In this document: positions 30,497 through 38,245 of the stretch, piece by piece | Numbering within the stretch: position 1 is the stretch's first letter | Layout: the number at the start of each line of letters is the position of its first letter | Source of the DNA: Candidatus Kappaea frigidicola | Lineage (GTDB): Bacteria > Omnitrophota > Gorgyraeia > JAGLLT01 | Direction: 5' to 3' | DNA length: 42,295 bases | Assembly: GCA_030765555.1 (NCBI GenBank) | Contig: JAVCCI010000027.1 | Span: 1 to 42,295, forward strand | The notes under the pieces: generated by a model | What the model saw: the letters and a program-made list of their open reading frames with translations, nothing else | Told to the model about the DNA's origin: nothing | The model's database searches: none | Made by a program: the position numbers and the translations under genes

Positions 30497-30649
30497 GACT
30501 TATGGAGCGAAGTGAAGATAAGTCATTTGGTCGAACTTATCCCGAAGATAGTGCTTCTATGAGGAAACTTCATTCGGGATTAATTCGCACATATCCCCTG
30601 TACATTCTTTCTTGATGAAAGAATGGGGATTCCCTGAAAATCACAGGGA
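30497..30649. repeat. Hairpin series with ATCCCGAA palindromic repeat, copy 2
   Basis: There is no gene between lptB and hpf (247 bases). The stems in order are: GACTTAT/ATAAGTC (30497-30503/30518-30524); ATCCCGAA/TTCGGGAT (30539-30546/30573-30580) with an inner ATAG/CTAT, homologous to 8597-8639; CATTCTTTC/GAAAGAATG (30603-30611/30617-30625), which ATCCC/GGGAT can extend; and TCCCTG/CAGGGA (30631-30636/30644-30649). None has a T-tract. Confidence 0.75.
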
Positions 30650-30665
30650 CTAAAAAGAGTAATTC

Positions 30666-30712
30666 GCACATATAATTTATGTCATCTTTTGACTGTCATA
30701 AATTATATGTGC
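30666..30712. promoter_or_regulatory. 16-bp perfect inverted repeat upstream of hpf
   Basis: GCACATATAATTTATG (30666-30681) pairs perfectly with CATAAATTATATGTGC (30697-30712) around 15 bases, 21 bases before the hpf start. A TATAAT hexamer (30671-30676) lies in the left arm but lacks a good -35. The inner AATTTATG/CATAAATT matches the dyads between pheS and pheT. It may be an operator or an mRNA hairpin. Confidence 0.55.
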
Positions 30713-30733
30713 TCATTAAAAGGAGAACGTTTG

Positions 30734-31249
30734 ATGCGGCTTATAATTACTGGAAGACATTTTGATGTTACCGAGGGAATAAAGAATCACATAGAAGATA
30801 AAATAGAGAAGTTCGAAAAATATCTTAAGAAAATAATGGAGATACATGTCATCTTAAGCATTGAACATGAAAGACAGATGGCCGAAATTATTTTAAGTGG
30901 TTCTGAAATTAAATTACTTGGGAAAGAAGAATCTGGAGATATGTATTCTTCAATTGATGCTGCAGCAAATAAGATTGAACATCAGTTGAGAGATCGCAAA
31001 GAAAGGCTAAAGCATCACAAAAGAAAACCTTTCAAAGAAGACGAGAAGTTATTCGAAGATGAAGAGCAAATTCCGCTAATTATTGAAGATAAAAGAATTC
31101 TTGATAAACCCATGAGTCCGCAAGAAGCTATGCTTGAGCTTGACGTTCAGGGGTTGGAATTCATGGTTTTTAAAGATAGCAATGATAACACTAGGAAAAT
31201 AATTTATAAAAGACGTGATAACAATTATGGGCTAATTATTACCGAATAA
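30734..31249 (+). CDS. hpf: Ribosome hibernation promoting factor, long form
   Basis: A 171-residue HPF/RaiA-family protein that inactivates and dimerises 70S ribosomes in resting cells. The N-domain (1-100) begins 'MRLIITGRHFDVTEGIKNHI' with 'DMYSSIDAAANKIEHQLRDR'. A charged linker follows, and then the long-form dimerisation domain (about 120-171; 'MSPQEAMLELDVQGLEFMVF', 'YKRRDNNYGLI'). ATG 30734 is chosen because AGGAG lies 8 bases upstream; the longer frame from 30689 would start inside the large inverted repeat. It lies before ptsN, as in the rpoN-hpf-ptsN order of Proteobacteria. Confidence 0.93.
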   Translation: MRLIITGRHFDVTEGIKNHIEDKIEKFEKYLKKIMEIHVILSIEHERQMAEIILSGSEIKLLGKEESGDMYSSIDAAANKIEHQLRDRKERLKHHKRKPFKEDEKLFEDEEQIPLIIEDKRILDKPMSPQEAMLELDVQGLEFMVFKDSNDNTRKIIYKRRDNNYGLIITE

Positions 31250-31267
31250 GTTCAAGGAGGAGTTTTA

Positions 31268-31732
31268 ATGAAAATTTTTGATTTTTTAGATCAAAAGGCA
31301 GTGAGTGCGAATTTGAAATCAACAGACAAAGGAACCGTCATAGATGAGCTTGTAAATCTGTTAGTTGCCAGTGGCAAGGTGAAAAATGCTGATGGAATGG
31401 TTAAGATACTTTTGGAAAGGGAGTCTCTGGGATCTACTGGTATCGGTCAGGGTATTGCTATTCCGCACGGCAAATCATCAAAGATTTCACAGATGATAGG
31501 AGCCATAGGTATTTCAAAAAATGGTGTAGATTTTGAAGCTCTGGATGGTGAATCAGTTTATATATTCGTTTTACTTTTAGCTCCCGCTGATTCAGCAGGA
31601 CCTCATTTAAAAGCATTGGCAAGAATATCACGATTGCTGAAAGATAAATATTTTAGAGATTCTTTGAAAAATGCGACGAGTGAAGAGAACCTTCTTGAGA
31701 TAATCAAGCGTGAAGATGAAGTTAAGGAATAA
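31268..31732 (+). CDS. ptsN: PTS IIA domain protein, PtsN-like
   Basis: A 154-residue IIA protein of the fructose/nitrogen class. The phospho-acceptor His67 lies in 'GIGQGIAIPHGKSS', preceded by 'VKILLERESLGSTG', and followed by 'IGISKNGVDFEALDGE', 'VYIFVLLLAPADSAGPHLKA' and 'LARISRLL'. It should take phosphate from HPr and act as a regulator rather than feed a permease, since no IIB or IIC gene is present. AAGGAGGAG stands before the ATG. It lies 18 bases after hpf. Confidence 0.9.
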   Translation: MKIFDFLDQKAVSANLKSTDKGTVIDELVNLLVASGKVKNADGMVKILLERESLGSTGIGQGIAIPHGKSSKISQMIGAIGISKNGVDFEALDGESVYIFVLLLAPADSAGPHLKALARISRLLKDKYFRDSLKNATSEENLLEIIKREDEVKE

Positions 31733-31750
31733 TTACTGGACTAAACTATT

Positions 31751-33001
31751 ATGAATAAACTTAAATGGTTGCTTCCTGGTATGGGTATTAAGCGTTGGAT
31801 AATGCTATGCGTTGCAGGCATTAGTTTATTGGCTTTGGGCGCGTTTCTTTTAGGTAGCTTCGAGATGGGAACCGGAAATTTATTTTTTCCTGTTTTAGGA
31901 GTTGTCATACTATTAGGTGGTGTTTATTTTTTAATTGTCGGTGTTAAAGAATTAATTAGATTTATTTTAAGTATTCTCTTGCCTCAAAGGGAATCAGAAC
32001 TTGTTGATATTGTTTATACTAAACAGCATTTGTCTAAAGGCCCTAATATAGTAGCTATTGGTGGAGGAACGGGCCTATCAGTATTGCTGCACGGACTTAA
32101 AAATTATACGAGTAATATAAGCGCTATAGTAACCGTTGCTGATGATGGAGGATCTTCTGGAAGACTTCGTAAGGAATTTGATATGCTGCCACCTGGAGAT
32201 ATAAGGGATTGTTTGGTAGCACTGGCTGATACAGAACCGTTAATGCGTGATTTATTTCAATTTCGTTTTGAAGAAGGGTCTCCTTTGAGTGGTCACAATT
32301 TTGGTAATCTTTTGATCACTGCAATGACAAAATTGACGGGAGATTTTGAAAAAGCTATTAAAGCTTCAAGTAAAGTTTTAGCTATTAGAGGACAGGTGAT
32401 ACCTTCTACCTTGCAAAAGGTTACTCTTGTAGCCAAACATAAGAATGGTAAAACAACCAGAGGTGAAACTAATATAACCGAGACTGATCAAAAGATAGAC
32501 AAAGTTTATTTAGAGCCAGAAAATTGTGAAGCAACGAAGGATGCAATAGATGCTATCTTAAAAGCTGACGCAGTTATACTTGGACCCGGGAGCCTTTATA
32601 CAAGCATATTGCCTAATCTTTTAATTGGAGATATTAAGAAGGCTGTGCGTGAGTCTAAGGCAACTAAAATTTATGCTTGCAATGTTATGACCCAGTCGCA
32701 TGAGACAGATGCATGTTCAGCCAGTGAGCATGTAAAGGCAATTACAAGCCACGCGGGAGATGACATAATTGATTATGTAATTGTGAATAAGCAAAAGATA
32801 CCTGGTGAATTTCTTGAAAAGTATAAAAAGGAAAATGCCTACCCTGTTAATAATGATAGTGATGTTATAAGAGGTTTAGGCTATACAGTAATTGAAGAAA
32901 ATGTAATTAACACCGTTGATCACGTAAGGCATAATTCTGAGAAATTAACAGAAATTGTAATTAATCTTATAAGTGATATAAAGATATTTAAGGATATTTA
33001 G
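31751..33001 (+). CDS. YvcK/CofD-like protein with N-terminal membrane anchor
   Basis: A 416-residue protein. Two hydrophobic helices (about 15-35 and 44-66) precede a YvcK/GlmR-type domain: 'IVAIGGGTGLSVLLHGLKNY', 'VTVADDGGSSGRLRKEFDML', 'PPGDIRDCLVALAD', 'FRFEEGSPLSGHNFGNLLI', 'ILGPGSLYTSILPNLLI' and 'IYACNVMTQ'. In B. subtilis YvcK binds UDP-GlcNAc and is needed for gluconeogenic growth and wall synthesis; B. subtilis YvcK has no membrane segment. Lying between ptsN and ptsH, it occupies the position of hprK/rapZ in Proteobacteria. A link to amino-sugar supply for LPS is inferred. Confidence 0.9.
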   Translation: MNKLKWLLPGMGIKRWIMLCVAGISLLALGAFLLGSFEMGTGNLFFPVLGVVILLGGVYFLIVGVKELIRFILSILLPQRESELVDIVYTKQHLSKGPNIVAIGGGTGLSVLLHGLKNYTSNISAIVTVADDGGSSGRLRKEFDMLPPGDIRDCLVALADTEPLMRDLFQFRFEEGSPLSGHNFGNLLITAMTKLTGDFEKAIKASSKVLAIRGQVIPSTLQKVTLVAKHKNGKTTRGETNITETDQKIDKVYLEPENCEATKDAIDAILKADAVILGPGSLYTSILPNLLIGDIKKAVRESKATKIYACNVMTQSHETDACSASEHVKAITSHAGDDIIDYVIVNKQKIPGEFLEKYKKENAYPVNNDSDVIRGLGYTVIEENVINTVDHVRHNSEKLTEIVINLISDIKIFKDI

Positions 33002-33002
33002 G

Positions 33003-33263
33003 ATGCATCTACAAAAAAAAATTAAAATAAATAATGCAAGTGGATTACATGCGAGACCGGCTGCTTTGTTTGTGCAAATAGCAAATAAATATGATAGTGA
33101 AGTCATTATAAAAAAAGGTATTCAAGAAGTAAATGGTAAATCCATAATGGGAATAATGATGCTTGCTGCTGAGTGCGGAAGTCAAATAATTTTGCAAGTT
33201 GAAGGAGATGACGCCCAGGAAGCCATAGAAGAACTTGAAGATTTTTTAAACAAGGAAACTTAA
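33003..33263 (+). CDS. ptsH: Phosphocarrier protein HPr
   Basis: An 86-residue HPr. The catalytic His16 lies in 'NASGLHARPAALFVQIA'. Ser47 lies in 'VNGKSIMGIMMLAAECGSQI', the site phosphorylated by HPr kinase in organisms that have it; no hprK is in the window. The single-domain form is of normal length. It starts 1 base after yvcK and lies 22 bases before ptsI. It passes phosphate from Enzyme I to PtsN. Confidence 0.95.
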   Translation: MHLQKKIKINNASGLHARPAALFVQIANKYDSEVIIKKGIQEVNGKSIMGIMMLAAECGSQIILQVEGDDAQEAIEELEDFLNKET

Positions 33264-33285
33264 TAAATATTTCAGAGGTTAAAAT

Positions 33286-35037
33286 ATGATTTTAAAAGGT
33301 ATAGCAGCTTCACCTGGTTTAGTAATTGGCAAGGCCTATTTAGTAGGTGACGAGAATGTAGCTGTTCCTAAAAGGAAAGTTCCTAAGGAAGAGTTGCCAC
33401 TTGAAATAGCTAGATTTGAAGAAGCTCTTATAAAAACACGTTCAGAAATAATTGAAATAAAGAATAAGATAATAGAAGAGCTCGGCCATGAGCACGGTGA
33501 AATTTTTGATGCTCATTTATTAGTTTTAGAAGACAGGGCTTTAATTGAGGAGGTTATTTCATATTTAAAGAAAGATCGATATTCAGTGGAATATGCATTT
33601 TCGCAAGTTTTAGAAAGATATATAAGTGCATTTATTAAAATTGATGATGAATATTTAAGAGAACGCCTAAGTGATATTCAAGATGTGGGTCGTAGAATTC
33701 TTCATAATTTATTAGGAGGCCATCAGGCTTTACTCAAGGATTTAAGGGATGAAGTGGTGCTTGTAGCTTATGATTTATCTCCTAGTGATACTGCTTCAAT
33801 GCCTAGAGATAAAATATTAGCCTTTGTAACTGATATTGGAGGTAGAACTTCACACACGGCTATTATGGCACGCTCTTTAGAAATTCCGGCTGTTATAGGT
33901 ATTGAGACAGCCACAAAGGATATTAGAAATGGCGATATTATAATTGTTGATGGTAGCGACGGATTGGTTTATGTTAATCCGGATAAAGATATCATGCAGA
34001 GATATAAGAAAAGCCAAAAAAAGCGGACGGCTTTAACAAGAGAATTAGTTAAAATAAAAGATTTGCCAGCTGAGACAAAAGATGGGTACAGGATTCAGCT
34101 TTCGGCTAACATTGAATTTCCAGAAGAAATAGCTTCGGTACAGGCTCATGGTGCCCATGGAATTGGACTCTATAGAACAGAGTATTTCTATATGAATCGA
34201 GCTGGTCTACCCACTGAGGACGAGCATTTCGAAGCTTACAAAAAAGTAGCCGAGAGAATGAAGCCAGAAATGGTTATAATTAGAACCATGGATTTAGGGG
34301 GAGATAAGTTTATTTCGCAGTTAGAAATTCCCAGAGAAATGAATCCTTTTTTAGGTTGGAGAGCTATAAGATTTTGTTTAGCTCGGCCCGAGTTATTTAA
34401 AATTCAGTTACGAGCTATACTAAGAGCCAGTGTTTTTGGTAATTTAATGTTGATGTATCCCATGATATCTGGAGTTGAGGAAATCAAGGAAGCTAACAAA
34501 ATTCTAAAAAGTTGCAAAAGAGAGCTTGAAAAAGAGAATGTAAATTTTAATAAAGACTTAAAAGTAGGAGCTATGATTGAGATTCCTTCAGCTGCTTTAA
34601 CTGCTGATGTATTAGCTGAGGAAGTAGATTTCTTTTCAATTGGAACCAATGATCTTATTCAATATTCCATGGCGGTTGATAGGTCGAATGAAAAAATAGC
34701 TTATTTGTATAATCCAGCTCATCCAGCAGTATTAAGGCTTATTCGGAATGTTATTAATGCTGGGCATCAAAAAGGTATCTGGGTGGGAATGTGCGGTGAA
34801 ATGGCCGCTGATCCTGCGATGGCTTTACTTTTGGTTGGTATGGGGCTGGACGAGTTTAGTGTTTCTTCTATTAGCGTGCCTACTGTAAAGAAAATAATTC
34901 GTTCCATTAGCCTTAAAGAAGCTCAGGATATAGCAAAGCAAGCTTTAAAGCTAACATCAGGTGATAAGATAAGAACTTTTCTCAATGATAAGGCGAAAGA
35001 AATAATTCCGGAATTATTATCTCTAAAGGATAAATAA
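33286..35037 (+). CDS. ptsI: Phosphoenolpyruvate--protein phosphotransferase (PTS Enzyme I)
   Basis: A 583-residue Enzyme I of normal length. The N-terminal HPr-binding domain (1-145) starts 'LKGIAASPGLVIGKAYL'. The phosphohistidine domain has His190 in 'VTDIGGRTSHTAIMARSLEI'. The PEP-binding barrel (about 260-583) has 'GIGLYRTEYFYM', 'IRTMDLGGDK', 'NPFLGWRAIRFCL', 'DFFSIGTNDLIQYSMAVDR' and Cys503 in 'WVGMCGEMAADP'. It lacks the GAF domain of PtsP, so it is a standard Enzyme I although only a PtsN-type IIA is seen nearby. Its stop overlaps the next gene's ATG by one base. Confidence 0.96.
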   Translation: MILKGIAASPGLVIGKAYLVGDENVAVPKRKVPKEELPLEIARFEEALIKTRSEIIEIKNKIIEELGHEHGEIFDAHLLVLEDRALIEEVISYLKKDRYSVEYAFSQVLERYISAFIKIDDEYLRERLSDIQDVGRRILHNLLGGHQALLKDLRDEVVLVAYDLSPSDTASMPRDKILAFVTDIGGRTSHTAIMARSLEIPAVIGIETATKDIRNGDIIIVDGSDGLVYVNPDKDIMQRYKKSQKKRTALTRELVKIKDLPAETKDGYRIQLSANIEFPEEIASVQAHGAHGIGLYRTEYFYMNRAGLPTEDEHFEAYKKVAERMKPEMVIIRTMDLGGDKFISQLEIPREMNPFLGWRAIRFCLARPELFKIQLRAILRASVFGNLMLMYPMISGVEEIKEANKILKSCKRELEKENVNFNKDLKVGAMIEIPSAALTADVLAEEVDFFSIGTNDLIQYSMAVDRSNEKIAYLYNPAHPAVLRLIRNVINAGHQKGIWVGMCGEMAADPAMALLLVGMGLDEFSVSSISVPTVKKIIRSISLKEAQDIAKQALKLTSGDKIRTFLNDKAKEIIPELLSLKDK

Positions 35038-36110
35038 TGAGTAAAGATCTCGATAAATTAAAAAATATTAAAAAATATGATCAAAATGATATGGCTTCGA
35101 TTTTAGAAGCTTTCGCTTTGCAGTGTCAGGAAGCTTTAGCTATTGCAGATAAAGTAATTATGCCAATTGCTTATCAAAAGAAAAAATTTGAAAATATCGT
35201 ATTTTGTGGTATGGGGGGCTCAGCCATTGGAGCTGCTTTAATAAAGGATATTTTAAGACATGAATTAAATATACCTATGTTTGTGTGTCAGCAGTATACC
35301 CTGCAAGCTTTTGTGAATAAAGCATCTTTGATTGTTATCTCAAGTTATTCAGGTAATACTGAGGAGACGGTGTCGTGTTTTAATGATGCGCTGAAAAGAA
35401 AAGCACCTATGATTGTGATTTCTTCGGGAGGCAAATTAGAAGGCTTAGCAAAGAAACACAGGATGCCTTTTTTAAAAATTCACGGTGATTATCCGCCTAG
35501 ATGTGCTTTGGGTTTTTCTTTTTTCTGCGGGCTCAAAATTTTAAGTAAGTTAAAACTTATAGGAAATATGTCTAAGGATATTTCTGAAACTGTTAAAATA
35601 CTTGATGATTTAGGAGTATTAATGGTACCAGCAGTTAAAATAGGACATAATGAGCCTAAAAAAATTGCTCAGATGCTAATGAATAGGTTCATTGTTATTT
35701 ATTCTTCATCAGAGTTCAGCGAAGCTGTTTCTGTACGTTTTAAAGGACAATTAGCTGAAAACAGTAAAACTTTTTCATCTGTTAATTTTATACCTGAATT
35801 AAATCATAATGAAATTGAAGGATGGAATAAACCAGCAGCAATGTTAAAAAATACGGCTGTAATTTTTTTAGAAGACCGTAATGAATTAAAAAAAATAAGA
35901 TGTAGATTCAGAGCGACGAAAAAAACCATTAAACCTACGGGATGCAAAATTATTACATTGGTGGCTACTGGAAAAAGTAAAATGGCCAAAATTTTTAGCT
36001 TAATTTATTTTTGTGATTGGGTAAGTTATTATTTAGCTATTATAAATAATGTTGATCCGTATCCAGTAAAAAGGATTGAGAAGCTTAAAAAAGATCTTAC
36101 AAGGAGCTAA
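35037..36110 (+). CDS. Bifunctional phosphoglucose/phosphomannose isomerase
   Basis: A 357-residue SIS-domain protein of the PGI/PMI family first described in Crenarchaeota: 'IVFCGMGGSAIGAALIKDIL', 'LIVISSYSGNTEETVSCFND', 'MIVISSGGKLEGLA', 'PPRCALGFSFFCGL', and 'FIPELNHNEIEGWNKP' with the catalytic Glu and His residues. It interconverts fructose 6-phosphate with glucose 6-phosphate and with mannose 6-phosphate, feeding glycolysis and sugar-nucleotide synthesis. It overlaps ptsI by one base and is followed by a nucleotidyltransferase, consistent with precursor supply for surface polysaccharide. Confidence 0.9.
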   Translation: MSKDLDKLKNIKKYDQNDMASILEAFALQCQEALAIADKVIMPIAYQKKKFENIVFCGMGGSAIGAALIKDILRHELNIPMFVCQQYTLQAFVNKASLIVISSYSGNTEETVSCFNDALKRKAPMIVISSGGKLEGLAKKHRMPFLKIHGDYPPRCALGFSFFCGLKILSKLKLIGNMSKDISETVKILDDLGVLMVPAVKIGHNEPKKIAQMLMNRFIVIYSSSEFSEAVSVRFKGQLAENSKTFSSVNFIPELNHNEIEGWNKPAAMLKNTAVIFLEDRNELKKIRCRFRATKKTIKPTGCKIITLVATGKSKMAKIFSLIYFCDWVSYYLAIINNVDPYPVKRIEKLKKDLTRS

Positions 36111-36113
36111 TTT

Positions 36114-36854
36114 ATGAAGGGAATTATTCTTGCCGCGGGCTACGCTACAAGGTTGTATCCATTAACAAAAGATAAGTCTAAACCACTTTTGCCTGTACAG
36201 GAGAAACCTATAATAGATTATATACTGAAAAAAATGGAAGGCCTGACAGACTTAGATAAAGTTTATGTTGTTACGAATAATAAGTTTTATAATGGTTATG
36301 TGGAGTGGTCAACTAATAGCCCCTTTTCCAAAGAGATAGTTATTGTTAATGATAACACATTGGAAGATGAAACAAAATTAGGTGCTATTGGGGATATAGA
36401 TTATGTTATGAAATCACAAGGCATTGATGATGATGTCCTGATTATTGCCGGTGATAATCTTTTTAATTTTAATATTGAGTCTTTCATTAAAAAAGGTTAC
36501 AATGTAAAACCGTCTGCTTCTATGGGAGTTTACGATATTAAGGATATTAAGGCAGCACATCTTTATGGAATTGTGGCTTTGGATGAGAACGGCTTAATAA
36601 TAGAATTTCAAGAGAAGCCAGATGAGCCAAAAAGCACATTGGCAGCCGTAGGTATTTATTTTTTACCAAAAGATATAGCCCGGCTGATAACTGATTACTT
36701 ATCTGAAGGTAATAGTTCAGATCAACCGGGTCACTTCATGACTTGGTTATCTAAGCAAGGTAAGTTGTATGGATTTGAGTTAGTTGGCGATTGGTATGAT
36801 ATTGGTAGTATAGAATCTTATAATAAAGCGAATGAATCTTACAAGGAGGGTTAA
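36114..36854 (+). CDS. Sugar-phosphate nucleotidyltransferase (NTP transferase family)
   Basis: A 246-residue protein with the nucleotidyltransferase loop 'GIILAAGYATRLYPLTKDKS' (the G-x-G-T-R-L-x-P motif, here with Ala-Thr in place of Gly-Thr), 'KPLLPVQEKPIIDYILKKM', 'DDVLIIAGDNLF', 'EFQEKPDEPKS', and 'VGDWYDIGSIESYNKANESY'. It resembles glucose-1-phosphate thymidylyl- and uridylyltransferases but is shorter and lacks a C-terminal hexapeptide domain; the substrate cannot be fixed. GGAG lies upstream. metK starts 2 bases later, with its AAGGAGG inside the end of this gene. Confidence 0.88.
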   Translation: MKGIILAAGYATRLYPLTKDKSKPLLPVQEKPIIDYILKKMEGLTDLDKVYVVTNNKFYNGYVEWSTNSPFSKEIVIVNDNTLEDETKLGAIGDIDYVMKSQGIDDDVLIIAGDNLFNFNIESFIKKGYNVKPSASMGVYDIKDIKAAHLYGIVALDENGLIIEFQEKPDEPKSTLAAVGIYFLPKDIARLITDYLSEGNSSDQPGHFMTWLSKQGKLYGFELVGDWYDIGSIESYNKANESYKEG

Positions 36855-36856
36855 TC

Positions 36857-38023
36857 GTGCTTAAAAAGGATCCACATTTTTTCACATCAGAATCAGTTAC
36901 GGAAGGACATCCAGATAAGGTAGCTGATCAGATATCAGACGGAGTTCTTGATGCCATTTTTACAGAAGACCCGGATGGTAGAGTTGCCTGTGAAACCTTG
37001 GTAACTACTGGAATAGCTTTTGTGGCTGGTGAAATAACAACAAATTGCTATGTAGATGTTCCTACTGTAGTAAGGCAAACTTTAAAGGAAATAGGTTATA
37101 CCGAACCAGAGTATGGATATGATTACAAGACCATTGGTGTTATTACTGCTATTCAAGCACAGTCAAAAGATATAGCTATGGGAGTTGATACTGGTGGTGC
37201 TGGTGATCAGGGTATGATGTTTGGCTATGCTACAAATGAGACCAAAGAATTGATGCCAATGCCTATTTTGCTTGCCCACAAGCTAACTAGGGAGTTAAGC
37301 AGAGTTAGAAAAGAAAAAAAGGTAAATTATCTTAGGCCTGATGGTAAGTCTCAGGTTACTATAGAATATGATAATGCGAAACCTAAAAGAGTTGAGGCTG
37401 TTGTTTTGAGTGCTCACCATTCTCCAAAAGCAGATATAGAAATGATTAGGAAAGATCTTAAAAAAATAGTAATTGATAAGATAATTCCTGAAAACTTAAT
37501 AGATGCCAAGACAAAAATATATATTAATCCTACTGGTAGATTTGCAGTTGGAGGCCCTGTGGCCGACACTGGTTTAACTGGTAGAAAGATTATTGTTGAT
37601 ACTTATGGTGGTGTTGGAAGCCATGGTGGAGGCGCGTTTTCAGGTAAAGACCCAACGAAGGTTGATAGGTCGGCTTCATACTATGCCAGATATATAGCAA
37701 AGAATGTAGTAGCTGCTAAGTTGGCTGATAGGTGTGAAATCCAATTAGCTTATGCTATTGGTGTAGCTGAGCCAGTTTCTGTTATGATTAATACTTTTGG
37801 TACAGGCAAAATATCTGATGTTACTATAGGCAAGCTTGTACGTGAAAATTTTAATATGACACCAAGAGGCATTATCGAAGAATTACATCTAAGAAGACCC
37901 ATCTATAAGAAGACGGCAGCCTATGGACATTTCGGAAGAGAATGTGAAGACGGCTTTAATTGGGAAATAACTGATAAAGCAGATATTCTAAAAAAAAGTG
38001 CTAAACAATCATCAAAAGAATAG
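36857..38023 (+). CDS. metK: S-adenosylmethionine synthase
   Basis: A 388-residue enzyme forming SAM from methionine and ATP. It has 'FFTSESVTEGHPDKVADQIS', 'CETLVTTGIAFVAGEI', the diagnostic 'GAGDQGMMFGYATNE', 'NPTGRFAVGGPVADTGLTGR', and 'GGVGSHGGGAFSGKDPTKVD' followed by RSASYYARY. A GTG start is used with AAGGAGG at 36843-36849, 7 bases away. No SAM riboswitch is seen upstream. Together with ahcY, after a repeat spacer, it forms part of the activated methyl cycle. Confidence 0.97.
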   Translation: MLKKDPHFFTSESVTEGHPDKVADQISDGVLDAIFTEDPDGRVACETLVTTGIAFVAGEITTNCYVDVPTVVRQTLKEIGYTEPEYGYDYKTIGVITAIQAQSKDIAMGVDTGGAGDQGMMFGYATNETKELMPMPILLAHKLTRELSRVRKEKKVNYLRPDGKSQVTIEYDNAKPKRVEAVVLSAHHSPKADIEMIRKDLKKIVIDKIIPENLIDAKTKIYINPTGRFAVGGPVADTGLTGRKIIVDTYGGVGSHGGGAFSGKDPTKVDRSASYYARYIAKNVVAAKLADRCEIQLAYAIGVAEPVSVMINTFGTGKISDVTIGKLVRENFNMTPRGIIEELHLRRPIYKKTAAYGHFGRECEDGFNWEITDKADILKKSAKQSSKE

Positions 38024-38024
38024 G

Positions 38025-38200
38025 TTTAAGGATTAAGACGCTCACCAGTAATAAATTGATAACGAGCTTTAAGGATTAAGTTACAAGTAAAAGTTATACC
38101 CTTTTACCCTTTCGGGCACAAGCAAGACACAAGTCACAAACAAAAAGCAAAAGAACAAAAAAGTAAAAAAATAGAGTGAGAGAACGCGAATATTTTGATA
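38025..38200. repeat. Dispersed intergenic repeat between metK and ahcY
   Basis: The left end TTTAAGGATTAAGACGCTCA (from 38026) starts right after the metK stop. It is followed by a spacer, GAGCTTTAAGGATTAAG, a 'CCCTTTCGGGCACAAGC' word also found near 39610, an ACAAGTCACAAACAAAAAGC tract, and the right end AGAGTGAGAGAACGCGAATATTTTGA. No gene is visible. Confidence 0.8.
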
Positions 38201-38245
38201 TAAGAAGTGAAACAATGGGCATACTATATAACGAAGGGAATAGAT

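Noticed and set aside
30689..30733. Extended hpf start at 30689
   Set aside because: It would start within the loop of a perfect 16-bp inverted repeat; AGGAG and the conserved MRLIITGRHF start support 30734.
36800..36857. SAM riboswitch before metK
   Set aside because: metK starts 2 bases after the previous gene, leaving no room for a leader, and nothing similar is seen upstream.
38207..38245. Extended ahcY start at GTG 38207
   Set aside because: The ATG at 38246 has GAAGGGA at the right distance and gives the family N-terminus; the extra codons follow a repeat end.
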